From contig JAJCZM010000016.1 in assembly GCA_029262375.1 (NCBI GenBank), positions 62,001 through 126,000 of the forward strand: 64,000 nt of DNA, given 5' to 3'. The position numbers and the translations under genes are program-made. Under the pieces are notes generated by a model. That model was not told the DNA's origin. It made no database searches and saw nothing but the letters and a program-made list of their open reading frames with translations. Below are positions 36,409 to 46,512 of this stretch, piece by piece. Source of the DNA: Deltaproteobacteria bacterium. GTDB lineage: Bacteria; Desulfobacterota; Binatia; UBA1149; SPBQ01. Each line of letters starts with the position of its first letter. Position 1 is the first letter of the stretch.

Positions 36409-37761
36409 ATGAACGACCACCGACTTAGAACCTACGACTCGATGCTCGGACTGCTCTGCGACGTAGACAATCCGACTCCCATCGTACGCCTCAATCGGGT
36501 AACGCCGTACAAGCACACCCAAGTTTACGCCAAACTCGAGTGGTACAACCCCTTCGGCGCGGTCAAAGATCGCGTCGCCTGGAACCTCGTTCGCGATGCT
36601 GAAGAACAGGGACTTCTCGGCGACGTAAAGAATCTCGTCGAACCGACGTCCGGCAATACCGGAATGGGACTCGCGATGATCGCGAACGCGAAGGGCTACA
36701 AGCTCACCACGCCGCTATCGGATGCCATCCCCGCTGAGAAACGCAACGTCCTACGCTTCTTCGGATGCGACGTCATCGAGCTGGACGACGACCTCTGTCC
36801 CGCTCCCGGCGCGCCCGAGGGCGCAATACAGATGGCAATGGACATCAGCGAGAAGCCTGACTTCCACATGCTCAATCAGTACGTCAACGAGGCCAATCCC
36901 GACGCACACTACCGCACTACGGGCCCGGAGATCTGGAAGCAGACCGAAGGCAAGATCACGCACTTCGTCGCCGGTCTCGGCACCTGCGGCACGATCACCG
37001 GAACCGGTCGCTTCCTCAAGGAACAAAACGGCGACGTCGCGGTGCTCGGCGTGCACCCCGCCGAAGGCCACGACATTCCGGGTGTTCGTAGTCTGCGCCA
37101 GCTTGGACAGACACAACTATTTCACCCGGAGGAGTACAACGGCACCGTCGAGATCGACAACAAAGAAGCCTACGCCCTCTGCGCGCGCCTCAATCAAGAG
37201 GAGAGCATCGTCGCAGGCCCCAGCTCCGGTATGGCATTGGCCGGAGCCTTCGAGATGGTGCCCGACGAACCGGGGAACATTCTCGTCGTCGTGTTCCCAG
37301 ACACGATCTTCAAGTACACCAGCAGCGTTCGGAAGCATCTTCCGCATATGTTCCCGCAGGAAACCGAAGTCGCATCAGCCGGCGGCGACCCGGCAGCCGA
37401 GCGGACGCTCCGGTTGCTTCTCGACAACGCACGACTTTCCAACGACGTGATCGATATGGGGCAGGTAGACGACCTCATCGACGACGAGGCCGTTCTCATC
37501 GACGTGCGTACACCGCAGGAGTACGCCGAGGAACACGCAGAGGGTGCGATCAATCTGCCGCTGGCCGAACTCGAAGAGCAGGGCGACAAGCACGGCACGC
37601 TCCCGGCGGACAAGGACGCCGTCATCATCACGATCTGCAACGTGGGCAAGATATCGCTCAGCGCGATGATGCTGCTCAAATCTTTGGGCTACAACAACGC
37701 GAAGAACCTGGAGGGCGGCCTCACCACGTGGATGGCAGAGGGCGGTCCGACGCAGATGTGA
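36409..37761 (+). CDS. Cysteine synthase-like PLP enzyme fused to a rhodanese domain
   Basis: A 450-residue two-domain protein. Residues 1-325 are a CysK/CBS-type PLP enzyme: Lys53 in NPFGAVKDR binds PLP, PTSGNTG (79-85) binds the substrate carboxylate, and VAGPSSGMAL lies near 270. Residues 345-450 are a rhodanese domain with the active-site loop CNVGKIS (Cys410). The PLP part could make cysteine and the rhodanese part carry or supply persulfide sulfur. Stand-alone CysK usually lacks the second domain. Confidence 0.85.
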   Translation: MNDHRLRTYDSMLGLLCDVDNPTPIVRLNRVTPYKHTQVYAKLEWYNPFGAVKDRVAWNLVRDAEEQGLLGDVKNLVEPTSGNTGMGLAMIANAKGYKLTTPLSDAIPAEKRNVLRFFGCDVIELDDDLCPAPGAPEGAIQMAMDISEKPDFHMLNQYVNEANPDAHYRTTGPEIWKQTEGKITHFVAGLGTCGTITGTGRFLKEQNGDVAVLGVHPAEGHDIPGVRSLRQLGQTQLFHPEEYNGTVEIDNKEAYALCARLNQEESIVAGPSSGMALAGAFEMVPDEPGNILVVVFPDTIFKYTSSVRKHLPHMFPQETEVASAGGDPAAERTLRLLLDNARLSNDVIDMGQVDDLIDDEAVLIDVRTPQEYAEEHAEGAINLPLAELEEQGDKHGTLPADKDAVIITICNVGKISLSAMMLLKSLGYNNAKNLEGGLTTWMAEGGPTQM

Positions 37762-37776
37762 TCCGAGCCTGACGGC

Positions 37777-39051
37777 TCAGCGCTCGAGCGTGTGAAACAC
37801 CAGTCCGGTCAGCAGTTTAGGGAAGAAGTACGTGGATTTCTGCGGCATCAGATCGCCGGCCATGCAGACGTCTGCTAGCTGATCCGATAGCGTCGCGCGC
37901 ATCACGAAGACGGCTTCAAGCTTACCCGCGCTCACTCGATCGAGAACTTCGGTGGTATCGGCCGAGTACGTGATCTCGGGCTCCGACGCACCGGCATTCG
38001 ACAACAACTCATCGAGCAACTTCGAGTGAAGCACAGTGACGTCGAGCGATGCCAGCGGCGAATCTCCGTTATTGCGCACGGCCGCCGGCTTCTCGATCAG
38101 GAGCAATTCCTTGCTCCCGCGGATCGCCAACCCGAACGCGTTTGTCTCTTCCGACGAACTGTCGAGAGCGTCCTGCAGTTGAGCACGACCTGCGTCGTCG
38201 AACGGCAGGCGCGTGACCTTGAAATTTTCTTCGACCATCGCGACGTAGGACTTCCAGTTGGCACCGCCGGATGACTCGACCTGGCGATGCGTCGGTAGGA
38301 TGAGCATCCCTGGATCCTCGAATGCTCCGAGAAATGCCATCACATGCGCAACAGGTTCTTCCTCGTCGCTAGGCCCACCCTCGGGCGCGAGCGCGCCGCC
38401 CGGACGGGCAACGCCGAAATAGTTGAGAGCAGTCTCGTAACGATGATGACCGTCGGCGATGAAAATCGTACGACCGTCGACCGCAGCGCTGATCGCGGCG
38501 ATGCGCGCGGGATCGCGAACCACCCACATGCGTGAGCGGACGCCCGAAAACGACACATCGACGTCGGCGGGCGAATCCCAGCCCTGGTCCGGCTCGGGTC
38601 GAAAATCTGCGTTCGAGAACAGGCCGAAGATCGGGCTCAGGTTGGCCTTCGTCTCCGAGGTCAGTGCCAGGCGGTCCGTCTTGTGGTGCGAGAACGTACG
38701 TTCGTGCGGCCTGACCACTCCGGTAGAGAACGGCTCGAGGTGCAGCGCACCAATGACTCCCGTGCGGCGCCGTGGGCCGTCCACGTCGAAATCCTGGCTA
38801 TAGAGGTAGAAGCTGGGGGCGTCGTCTCTGGTCAGCGCACCATCGCCCTGCCATGCGCGAAACAACTTGGCCGCCTCGGCGTGGCCGTCCCGATTGAGAA
38901 TCAGGCGTGTCGCGTTGTAGGCACCCGCGTCGTAGAGCGCGTCTCGCTCATCGGCACTGATGACGTCGTAGGGCGGCGCGACGACGGCGTCGAGTTCGCC
39001 TACTTTCTCAGGGTTATAACGAATTCCACGGAACGGTCGGAATCGGGCCAC
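37777..39051 (-). CDS. DUF1015 family protein
   Basis: A 424-residue protein. The N-terminus MARFRPFRGIRYNPEK with VVAPPYDVISADERDALY and the later FIADGHHRYETALNY are hallmarks of DUF1015. No signal peptide or membrane helix. The biochemical role is not established for most members; I do not infer one here. Convergent with the PLP-rhodanese gene after 15 bases. Confidence 0.88.
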   Translation of the reverse strand: MARFRPFRGIRYNPEKVGELDAVVAPPYDVISADERDALYDAGAYNATRLILNRDGHAEAAKLFRAWQGDGALTRDDAPSFYLYSQDFDVDGPRRRTGVIGALHLEPFSTGVVRPHERTFSHHKTDRLALTSETKANLSPIFGLFSNADFRPEPDQGWDSPADVDVSFSGVRSRMWVVRDPARIAAISAAVDGRTIFIADGHHRYETALNYFGVARPGGALAPEGGPSDEEEPVAHVMAFLGAFEDPGMLILPTHRQVESSGGANWKSYVAMVEENFKVTRLPFDDAGRAQLQDALDSSSEETNAFGLAIRGSKELLLIEKPAAVRNNGDSPLASLDVTVLHSKLLDELLSNAGASEPEITYSADTTEVLDRVSAGKLEAVFVMRATLSDQLADVCMAGDLMPQKSTYFFPKLLTGLVFHTLER

Positions 39052-39230
39052 TTCTGCTCTCTACTCTCGCGATGAACTCTGCGCGATGCGGTTTGGCGGG
39101 ATTTGCGACGCAATGCGCCGTCGAGGGCAGGTAATCTCCGGGCCGCAAAAAACTCAACCTCTGATCACACTTTCAGCGCCGCCCACCGCCGTCCTATCCT
39201 TGAAGGCCAATACCAGCTAAAGATCCGGCC

Positions 39231-39626
39231 GTGACAGCCAACGAACCCAACGAACCCGACCAACCGCTCAACGTCTTCGGCGAAGAGCTCGAAACCTGCA
39301 GCAACAACCCCCTGACCGGCTTCTTTCGCGACGGTTGCTGCAACACGAACGACCAGGATGTCGGCTCACACACCATCTGCATCGAGGCGACCGACGAGTT
39401 CCTGGCCTTTTCACGAGCGCAGGGGAACGACTTGTCCACACCGCGCCCCGAGATGGGCTTCGATGGAGTCAAGCCCGGTAGCTGCTGGTGCCTCTGTGCC
39501 GCCCGCTGGCTGGAGGCGTACGAGGCTGGAGCGCCTCCTAAGGTCTACCTTCGCCGCACGCATCAGCGCGCGTTGGAGATCGTCCCTCTCGCACTGCTGC
39601 GCACGCAAGCTCTGGATCTGAACTGA
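39231..39626 (+). CDS. DUF2237 family protein
   Basis: 131 residues from a GTG. Diagnostic segments are NVFGEELETCSNNPLTGFFRDGCCNT, DVGSHTICIEATDEFLAFS and PGSCWCLCAARWLEAYEAG, a Cys-rich pattern found in DUF2237 proteins. Function unknown. It converges with tsaC 12 bases downstream. Confidence 0.85.
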   Translation: MTANEPNEPDQPLNVFGEELETCSNNPLTGFFRDGCCNTNDQDVGSHTICIEATDEFLAFSRAQGNDLSTPRPEMGFDGVKPGSCWCLCAARWLEAYEAGAPPKVYLRRTHQRALEIVPLALLRTQALDLN

Positions 39627-39638
39627 CCGAGTGGGCGA

Positions 39639-40256
39639 TCAGTTCGACAGCACGACGTAACGGGCGAGTTCGGCGCGTGGCACCGCGCCGTCGCGGCGCA
39701 CATGCACCCGCGTCCCGACAAACTCGATAACCGTCGATGCGGCGCTCGAGCGACGCTCTCCGTCGTCGAGATAATAAGCGACGTCGTTGCCGAAATACGC
39801 CTGAGCCTGCGCGGCCGACTGGGCCGGCGCCTGACCGCTCGGGTTCGCCGACGTAGACGTCAGCGGTACGCCGCACTCGTCGAGCAGACGCGCGGCCATC
39901 GCGTCGGCCGCGCAGCGCAGCCCCACACCACCCGACGGGCCGATCAATCCCGCGTTCACCGTCTCAGCCGCCGGTAGTACGATCGTCAGAGGCCCGGGCC
40001 AGTATGCCCGCATCAGCGCCACTGCGTCGCCGGGTAGATCCCCGGCAACGAGGCACGCGGCGGCCTGCATATCGGCTACGAGTACCGACATGCCTTTGCC
40101 TCCGTCTCGTCCCTTCACAGCGATGAGACGCTCAACGGCGGCCTTCGACGTAGCATCCACGCCGATGCCGTACACGGTCTCGGTCGGATACACGATGGCC
40201 TCACCGCGCGTAACGGCGGCGGCAGCGAGAGCGACGTCGTCGCCCTTCTCACTCAA
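39639..40256 (-). CDS. tsaC: L-threonylcarbamoyladenylate synthase (Sua5/YciO/YrdC family)
   Basis: A 205-residue enzyme that makes threonylcarbamoyl-AMP for the t6A modification of tRNAs. Conserved stretch: [39 protein letters not shown], then [10 protein letters not shown] and [14 protein letters not shown]. It is the single-domain (YrdC) form, lacking the Sua5 C-terminal domain. The ATG overlaps the purE stop (ATGA), so it is the last gene of the alr-pur operon. Confidence 0.92.
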   Translation of the reverse strand: MSEKGDDVALAAAAVTRGEAIVYPTETVYGIGVDATSKAAVERLIAVKGRDGGKGMSVLVADMQAAACLVAGDLPGDAVALMRAYWPGPLTIVLPAAETVNAGLIGPSGGVGLRCAADAMAARLLDECGVPLTSTSANPSGQAPAQSAAQAQAYFGNDVAYYLDDGERRSSAASTVIEFVGTRVHVRRDGAVPRAELARYVVLSN

Positions 40257-40765
40257 TCGGCGACAACCTGCTCGACCACTCCAGGCACTTTCTTGGCCAT
40301 TGCCTTCTTGAAGCGATCCAGTTTGGCAGCGATCGCCCGATCGGCGAGTGCGAGAATTTGGGCAGCGAGGATTGCTGCGTTCTCAGCTCCGCTGCCACCG
40401 ATCGCAAGCGTGCCGACGGGAACGCCTGCGGGCATTTGCACCGTCGCGAGCAACGCGTCCATGCCTTTCAAAGCGCCCGACTCCAGCGGGACGCCGAGGA
40501 CCGGCAGCGTCGTGTGCGCCGATACGGCGCCGGCAAGGTGCGCTGCACGGCCCGCCCCAACGATGAAGACCTGGATACCGCGCCGTTTCGCAGACGACGC
40601 ATACTCCGCCGTCTGCGCCGGAGAACGATGTGCGGACGTCACGACGACTTCGTGATCGATCCCGAACTCCTTGAGCTTGGTAGACGCGCGCGACATCTGA
40701 TCCATATCGCTCGTGCTGCCCATCAAAATTGCTACTAACGGCTTCGCTTTGCGTGTCTTGGCCAT
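40253..40765 (-). CDS. purE: N5-carboxyaminoimidazole ribonucleotide mutase
   Basis: 170 residues. Catalyses the N5-CAIR to CAIR step of purine synthesis. Class I PurE motifs: [23 protein letters not shown] and [18 protein letters not shown] short Lys-rich C-terminal extension is present. It is 39 bases after purD. purK is not seen in the window. Confidence 0.94.
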   Translation of the reverse strand: MAKTRKAKPLVAILMGSTSDMDQMSRASTKLKEFGIDHEVVVTSAHRSPAQTAEYASSAKRRGIQVFIVGAGRAAHLAGAVSAHTTLPVLGVPLESGALKGMDALLATVQMPAGVPVGTLAIGGSGAENAAILAAQILALADRAIAAKLDRFKKAMAKKVPGVVEQVVAD

Positions 40766-40804
40766 GAAAAGGCTTTCCTCATTCCTCGTTGATTGGTCTG
40801 CGTT

Positions 40805-42088
40805 CTACGTTGCGTTCGGCGAAATCGCCTTCCGGGCGATGTCACGGCGGACGTGGACGTCCTTCCACGCAATCTTGTCTACCGCCGTGTAAGCCAACTG
40901 CGTCGCATCGGCAATCGAGTCGGCACGGGCCGTCACGCCGAGAACACGTCCGCCTATGTTGACCCAGTTGCCGCCGTCGTCGCGCGACGTCCCGGCGTGG
41001 AATACCTCTACACCCTCGAGCGCAGCGGCATCATCAATACCAGTGATGACGTGCCCTTTCTCGTAGGCAGCGGGATAACCGCCGGAAGCCATCACGACGC
41101 ACACCGCGGCATCGTCGGCCCAAATCGCGCGAGTCGATTGGGCGTTGCCGTCGATGCAGGCCTCGATAAGATCTACGAGACTGCTATCGAGTCGCAGCAT
41201 CAGCGGCTGGCACTCCGGATCGCCGAAACGGCAGTTGTACTCGAGAACTTTCGGCCGCCCGTCCTTGATCATCAATCCCGCGTAGAGCACGCCGCGATAG
41301 TCGATGCCGCGCCCGCGCAGAGCGTCCACGGTCGGCTGTATGACGGTCGCGACGACCTCGTCCGCCATCGCCGCGTCGACGATGGGAGCCGGTGAGTACG
41401 CGCCCATGCCGCCGGTGTTGGGTCCATGGTCACCGTCGAATACCTGTTTGTGGTCTTGCGATGGAGCCAGTGAGATGACGCCTTTGCCGTCCGTCAGCGC
41501 AATGAACGACGCCTCTTCACCTTCCAAGAACTCCTCGACGACCACCGTCGCTCCCGCCTCGCCGAACGCGCCCGCCGTCAACATTGACGTCAGTGCGCCA
41601 TCGGCTTCTTCGTAGGTCTGACAGATCACGACGCCTTTGCCGGCAGCAAGGCCGTCGGCCTTGACGACCACCGGCAGTCCGAGCTCGCGCGCAAATTTCT
41701 TCGCCGGCTCCAGCTCCCTGAATTTTCCGTATGCCGCGGTCGGAACGCCGGCTTCAACAAGAATCTCTTTCGTGAATGCCTTCGAGGCTTCGAGTTCAGC
41801 TCCGCGTTTGTCGGGACCGAAGATGCGCAATCCTCGATCGCGAAAGACATCTACGATGCCGTCGGCAAGAGGCGCCTCGGGACCCACAACGGTAAGGTCG
41901 ATACCTATCTCGGAAACCAGATTCGCCAAGCCGGCGATGTCACCGCCGCCCACCGCAACACACTCGGCAACTTGCGATATTCCGGCCGAACCTGGGGCCG
42001 CGAAGACCTTCTCTACGCGCGCGTCGGATGCGAGCTTCCACGCGAGCGCGTGTTCGCGCCCTCCCCCGCCTATGACCAATACTCTCAT
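40805..42088 (-). CDS. purD: Phosphoribosylamine-glycine ligase
   Basis: 427-residue ATP-grasp enzyme of purine synthesis. N-terminus MRVLVIGGGGREHALAWK, then the ATP-grasp region VVKADGLAAGKGVVIC and the C-terminal FHAGTSRDDGG. It follows purH after 9 bases in the same operon. Confidence 0.96.
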   Translation of the reverse strand: MRVLVIGGGGREHALAWKLASDARVEKVFAAPGSAGISQVAECVAVGGGDIAGLANLVSEIGIDLTVVGPEAPLADGIVDVFRDRGLRIFGPDKRGAELEASKAFTKEILVEAGVPTAAYGKFRELEPAKKFARELGLPVVVKADGLAAGKGVVICQTYEEADGALTSMLTAGAFGEAGATVVVEEFLEGEEASFIALTDGKGVISLAPSQDHKQVFDGDHGPNTGGMGAYSPAPIVDAAMADEVVATVIQPTVDALRGRGIDYRGVLYAGLMIKDGRPKVLEYNCRFGDPECQPLMLRLDSSLVDLIEACIDGNAQSTRAIWADDAAVCVVMASGGYPAAYEKGHVITGIDDAAALEGVEVFHAGTSRDDGGNWVNIGGRVLGVTARADSIADATQLAYTAVDKIAWKDVHVRRDIARKAISPNAT

Positions 42089-42097
42089 TGCGGCTTC

Positions 42098-43660
42098 CTA
42101 GTGCCTGAAGTGACGGATGCCTGTGTGCAGCATCGCCATGTTGCGGGCATCGGCGATCGCCGTGACCTCATCGTCGCGCATACTGCCACCGGGCTGGATG
42201 ACCGCCGTGGCGCCCGCCTCGGCGCACACTTCCAGACCGTCGGGGAATGGGAAAAAAGCATCTGATGCGACCACGCAGCCGGTTGTGTCCAGCCCATGCT
42301 CGCGAGCCCTCAGGACGGCGATGCGTGCAGAATCTACGCGGCTCATCTGGCCTGCGCCGACGCCGACCAGGCGGTCTTCGTTCGCGAGAACGATGGCGTT
42401 CGACTTCACGTGCTTGCTGACGCGCCAGGCGAAATCCAAGGCGCGACGCTCAGCATCGGTCGCGGCGCGTTGTGTGACCGACTTTGCCGTCGCAATCGCG
42501 CTGCCCTCGAGATCGCGATTCTGCACCAGCAAGCCACCGAGCACTCGTTTCATATCGGGTGCATTCGCGCCGCCTTCGAGTCGAGGGTCAATCTCGAGCA
42601 GGCGAACGTTGCGCAAACTCTTAGTCGAGCTGTAGACCGCCAGCGCTTCGGCAGTAAACGACGGCGCAAGAATGATCTCGAGAAACACGTCCTTCATCGC
42701 CTCGGCGGTAGCGCCGTCCACTTCGCGATTGAATGCGACGATACCGCCAAAGATCGACACGGGATCACAACTGCGCGTCTTGGTGAACGCTTCAATCGGA
42801 GTATCGGCAATCGCTGCACCGCAAGGGTTCGTATGCTTGATCGCCACACAGACGGTTTCGTCGAATTCCATGACGAGCTGTAGCGCAGCGTCGGCATCTA
42901 CAATGTTGTTGTAGGACAGCTCCTTGCCTTGAAGCACCTTCGCGGCGGCAATCGACGGACCGCCTATCGAAGGCGCGCGATAAAATGCTGCCTTCTGATG
43001 CGGGTTCTCACCGTAGCGCAGGTCCTGAACGAGCCGCCATTGCTGGTGGATCGTGTCTCCGAAACTGCTGTCTCCCTGCTTGCCGAGATAGTCGGCGATC
43101 ATGCCGTCGTAAGCCGCAGTCGCTTGAAACGCCTTTACAGCCAGTCGCTTTCTCGTCGCGTCGGAAACAACACCGCCGTCAGCGATCTCTTCAAGCACCG
43201 AGGCGTAATCGGCCGGATCGGTGACGATCGCAACGTCGTCGTGATTCTTCGCAGCCGAGCGAACCATCGACGGGCCGCCGATGTCGATGTTCTCGATCGC
43301 CTCTTCGAACGAACAGCCACGCGCCGTCACTTCGGCGAACGGATACAGATTCACGCAGACCAGGTCGATATAGTCGATGTTGTTCGCCGCAACTTGATCT
43401 CGGTGTGATGCGTCGTCGCGCCGCGCGAGGATCCCGCCATGAACCTTCGGGTGCAGCGTCTTCACACGGCCATCGAGAATTTCGGGCGAGCCGGTGTGCT
43501 CACTGACATCGACGACGTCGAGACCGGCATCGCGTAGCGCCGATGCCGTACCGCCGGTGGATAGAATCTGGATACCGTGCGACGCCAATCCCTTGGCGAA
43601 ATCCACAATGCCTTCCTTGTTGCTGACGCTAACCAACGCCCGTTCGATTCGCTTGCTCAC
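42098..43660 (-). CDS. purH: Bifunctional AICAR transformylase/IMP cyclohydrolase
   Basis: 520 residues performing the last two steps of IMP synthesis. Cyclohydrolase domain: ALVSVSNKEGIVDFAKGL, LSTGGTASALRDAG and HPKVHGGILARR. Transformylase domain: KELSYNNIVDADAALQLV, AIKHTNPCGAA and SDAFFPFPDGLE. I choose the GTG at 43660, preceded by GAGGGGATTTG; a TTG one codon upstream is the alternative. Confidence 0.96.
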   Translation of the reverse strand: MSKRIERALVSVSNKEGIVDFAKGLASHGIQILSTGGTASALRDAGLDVVDVSEHTGSPEILDGRVKTLHPKVHGGILARRDDASHRDQVAANNIDYIDLVCVNLYPFAEVTARGCSFEEAIENIDIGGPSMVRSAAKNHDDVAIVTDPADYASVLEEIADGGVVSDATRKRLAVKAFQATAAYDGMIADYLGKQGDSSFGDTIHQQWRLVQDLRYGENPHQKAAFYRAPSIGGPSIAAAKVLQGKELSYNNIVDADAALQLVMEFDETVCVAIKHTNPCGAAIADTPIEAFTKTRSCDPVSIFGGIVAFNREVDGATAEAMKDVFLEIILAPSFTAEALAVYSSTKSLRNVRLLEIDPRLEGGANAPDMKRVLGGLLVQNRDLEGSAIATAKSVTQRAATDAERRALDFAWRVSKHVKSNAIVLANEDRLVGVGAGQMSRVDSARIAVLRAREHGLDTTGCVVASDAFFPFPDGLEVCAEAGATAVIQPGGSMRDDEVTAIADARNMAMLHTGIRHFRH

Positions 43661-43685
43661 CAAATCCCCTCAGTTTTTCGTTGCA

Positions 43686-44774
43686 TTACGTGTGCACGCG
43701 CAAAACGCGCGGCCCGACCCGCGACACCAGCTCGTAACCAATGGTACCGGCAAGTTCTGCGATCTCGACGGCCCCCGGCTCGGCTCCCCAGAGAACGACC
43801 CTGTCGCCCACTCGCGCATCGGGTACGTTCGTCGCATCGACCATAATGTGGTCCATACAAACGCGACCTATGACCGGAACCGAGCTGCCGCGTAGAAGCA
43901 CACGGCCCTTGTTCGACAACGACCGCGGATAACCGTCGGCGTAGCCGATCCGCACGGTCGCGACCTTCGTTGGCGCGACCGTCCGATAGGTATGGCCATA
44001 TCCAATCCCTTCGCCGGGACCAACCTCGGCGACTCGGATCACAGGTGCTTCGAGCGACATAGCGGGACGCAGATCTGCTTTCGCGCCAAGCGCGGCCGAA
44101 GGAGCCAAGCCGTACAACATCAGCCCCGGACGTACAGCGCTCATATGCGTCTGCGGTCGACTCAATATTGCGGCACTGTTGGCCGCATGCCGCGCCAGCT
44201 CGTGGGCCGACTTGCCGGCCGCTTCGAAGATCTCCAACTGTCGGGTCGTCGTTTCGTCGTCGACGTCTTCAGCCATCGCCAGATGGGTACAGACCGCGAC
44301 CGTCTCGATGTGATCGAGCGCACGCGCGAAGCGCAGCAGATCGGCAGCGTCGGCAGGATCGGCACCGAGTCGATGCATGCCCGTATCGATGTGCAGATGG
44401 ACACGCACTGTCGTGCCTTGTTGCTCGGCAGCGCTGTCGAGCGCGCTCAGAAGCTCGCGATCGAAGGCGACGATTTCGGCCCCGATACTGACCGCGGACT
44501 CGGCTTCGCTCGGCGGCAGACCGCCGAATACGATCAGGCGGTTGGCATCGACGACCTGCGAGAGATCGGATGCTTCGTCGAGCGATGCGACACCGAATCG
44601 AGCGCAGTCGAGGGCATCGAGCGTCCGAACGACCTCTCGGGCGCCGTGGCCGTAGGCATCGGCCTTGACCATGGCGATGATATCGACCCAGGGGCCGACC
44701 AGTTTGCGCACCTCACCGTAGTTATGAGCGATCGCGCCGAGGTCGATCTGTGCAAGCGGTCGGCCGGAAGACAA
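43686..44774 (-). CDS. alr: Alanine racemase
   Basis: A 362-residue PLP enzyme that makes D-alanine for peptidoglycan. The PLP Lys is in DIIAMVKADAYGHGA, the catalytic Tyr region is GEGIGYGHTYR, and GRVCMDHIMVDAT is conserved. Only a TTG start at 44774 is available at the expected position; no in-frame ATG precedes it. First gene of the operon with purH, purD, purE and tsaC. Confidence 0.93.
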   Translation of the reverse strand: MSSGRPLAQIDLGAIAHNYGEVRKLVGPWVDIIAMVKADAYGHGAREVVRTLDALDCARFGVASLDEASDLSQVVDANRLIVFGGLPPSEAESAVSIGAEIVAFDRELLSALDSAAEQQGTTVRVHLHIDTGMHRLGADPADAADLLRFARALDHIETVAVCTHLAMAEDVDDETTTRQLEIFEAAGKSAHELARHAANSAAILSRPQTHMSAVRPGLMLYGLAPSAALGAKADLRPAMSLEAPVIRVAEVGPGEGIGYGHTYRTVAPTKVATVRIGYADGYPRSLSNKGRVLLRGSSVPVIGRVCMDHIMVDATNVPDARVGDRVVLWGAEPGAVEIAELAGTIGYELVSRVGPRVLRVHT

Positions 44775-44841
44775 GAGAATTCGCAGATACCAAGCGCTCA
44801 GCGGGTTGTAAAGGAAAAAGCACGGCGCTATCCCTCGGCTC

Positions 44842-45042
44842 GTGAAGCTGGTCGTGAACGGCGAAAAACAAGAGTTTTCCGGTCAACCGACAATCGCAGG
44901 ACTGCTCGACGAACTGGGCCTCTCCGGGAAGAAGCTGGCCGTCGAACTCAATCGTACGGTAGTGCAAAAGACCGAGTGGGAATCGACCGACCTCCACGAC
45001 GACGACAGCCTGGAGATAGTTCATTTCGTAGGGGGCGGCTGA
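44842..45042 (+). CDS. thiS: Thiazole sulfur-carrier protein ThiS
   Basis: 66 residues from a GTG. A ubiquitin-fold sulfur carrier: [12 protein letters not shown], then the obligatory C-terminal Gly-Gly in VHFVGGG. The terminal Gly is thiocarboxylated and donates sulfur to thiazole in thiamine synthesis. Directly upstream of thiG. No TPP riboswitch (THI box) is visible in the 67-base divergent gap to alr. The adenylating partner ThiF is not in the window. Confidence 0.92.
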   Translation: MKLVVNGEKQEFSGQPTIAGLLDELGLSGKKLAVELNRTVVQKTEWESTDLHDDDSLEIVHFVGGG

Positions 45043-45055
45043 CCCAGCGCCGAAC

Positions 45056-45847
45056 ATGACGATGGCAATACCTGAGAACGACTCGTACCAACTCGCCGGC
45101 AAAAGCTACCACTCGCGGCTCATCGTGGGCACGGGCAAGTACGCCGACTTCGAGCAGACGAAAGAGGCTATCGCCCTCACTGGTGCGGAAATTGTGACGG
45201 TCGCGGTACGACGCGTGAACATCACCGATCCGACGCAACCGAACCTGCTCGACTACATCACGCCTGACAAGTACACCATTTTGCCGAACACGGCGGGCTG
45301 TTACACGGCCGAAGACGCCGTACGCACCTGCCGCCTCGCGCGCGAAGCCGGCGTCGGCAAGCTCGTGAAGCTCGAAGTCATCGGCGACGAACGAAACCTG
45401 TATCCGGATGTTACTGCGACCATCGAAGCAGCCGCCGAGCTCGTGAAAGACGGCTTCGACGTCCTGCCCTACATCACCGACGACCCCGTCGCGTGCAAGA
45501 AGCTCGAAGACGTCGGTTGCGCAGCCGTCATGCCGCTCGCGGCACCGATCGGATCGGGCCTCGGCATCCGAAATCCCTACAGCATCAAGATCATTCTCGA
45601 GCAGTCATCGGTGCCGGTCATCGTCGATGCAGGCGTGGGGACGGCATCGGACGCCGCCTTCGCCATGGAGCTGGGCTGCACGGCGGTGCTGATGAATACG
45701 GCGATCGCCGGCGCAGACGATCCGCTGGCGATGGCGCGCGCCATGAATCTGGCGGTCGATGCCGGACGAACCGCGTTCCTGGCGGGGCGCATCGGCAAGA
45801 AACTCTACGCGAGCGCTTCGTCACCGATTACCGATCTCATCGGATAG
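45056..45847 (+). CDS. thiG: Thiazole synthase
   Basis: 263 residues. Builds thiazole phosphate from DXP, ThiS-thiocarboxylate and dehydroglycine. Seen: [40 protein letters not shown], the Schiff-base Lys in [15 protein letters not shown] and [21 protein letters not shown]. 13 bases after thiS and 1 base before thiE. thiH or thiO, the source of dehydroglycine, is not adjacent. Confidence 0.95.
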   Translation: MTMAIPENDSYQLAGKSYHSRLIVGTGKYADFEQTKEAIALTGAEIVTVAVRRVNITDPTQPNLLDYITPDKYTILPNTAGCYTAEDAVRTCRLAREAGVGKLVKLEVIGDERNLYPDVTATIEAAAELVKDGFDVLPYITDDPVACKKLEDVGCAAVMPLAAPIGSGLGIRNPYSIKIILEQSSVPVIVDAGVGTASDAAFAMELGCTAVLMNTAIAGADDPLAMARAMNLAVDAGRTAFLAGRIGKKLYASASSPITDLIG

Positions 45848-45848
45848 A

Positions 45849-46484
45849 ATGTTGGCCGGTGCGCTTCCCAGCCCGGCGCTGTGCCTGATCACCGACGAAA
45901 ATCGTTCGCTTGAAGCGAACGAACGACACGTAGCGCTCGCGCTGGACGCCGGCTGCCGATGGATTCAGCTGCGTCATCGTATCGCCGAGACACGCGACTT
46001 CTTCGATAGCGCCGAGCGTCTGCGCACGCTCTGTACACGATTTGGAGCGACACTCATCGTCAACGACCGCATTGATGTTGCGGTGGCGGTCGGCGCCGAC
46101 GGTGTGCATCTTCCGGCCGCCGGACTCGCGCCTGCACTCGCGCGGCAGCTGCTCGGCGACGAGAAGCTCATCGGCCGCTCGGTGCATTCGATCGATGAGA
46201 TCGAATCGCTCATCGACACATCAATCGACTATTTCCAGTTCGGTCCGGTCTTCGATACCGCGTCCAAACACCCGTTCGGACCACCCCAGGGCTTGGCCCG
46301 TCTGGCCGCCGCGCGCGCTGCCGCAGGCGCAAAGACGCTCGTCGCGGTCGGAGGGATTACCGCCGACGCCATCGAGCGGGTCGTCACCGCCGGCGCGGCG
46401 GCGATCAGTGTCATCGGCGCGATACACGCTGCCGACGATGTAGTCGCCGCCACGAATCTGCTTCTTTCTCGGTTGGCGAAATAG
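45849..46484 (+). CDS. thiE: Thiamine-phosphate synthase
   Basis: 211 residues from the ATG at 45849, one base after the thiG stop; the longer frame upstream lies inside thiG. TIM-barrel enzyme that couples thiazole phosphate with HMP-PP. Seen: WIQLRHR, LIVNDRIDVAVAVGADGVHLP, IGRSVHS, DYFQFGPVFDTASK and VAVGGITADAIERVV. The QLR, ND and GGI residues of the active site are present. Confidence 0.92.
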   Translation: MLAGALPSPALCLITDENRSLEANERHVALALDAGCRWIQLRHRIAETRDFFDSAERLRTLCTRFGATLIVNDRIDVAVAVGADGVHLPAAGLAPALARQLLGDEKLIGRSVHSIDEIESLIDTSIDYFQFGPVFDTASKHPFGPPQGLARLAAARAAAGAKTLVAVGGITADAIERVVTAGAAAISVIGAIHAADDVVAATNLLLSRLAK

Positions 46485-46512
46485 CCCGACAATCGGCACG
46501 CGCCCGCCGGCG

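Noticed and set aside
44775..44841. TPP riboswitch ahead of thiS
   Set aside because: The 67-base gap is too short and lacks the THI-box sequence.
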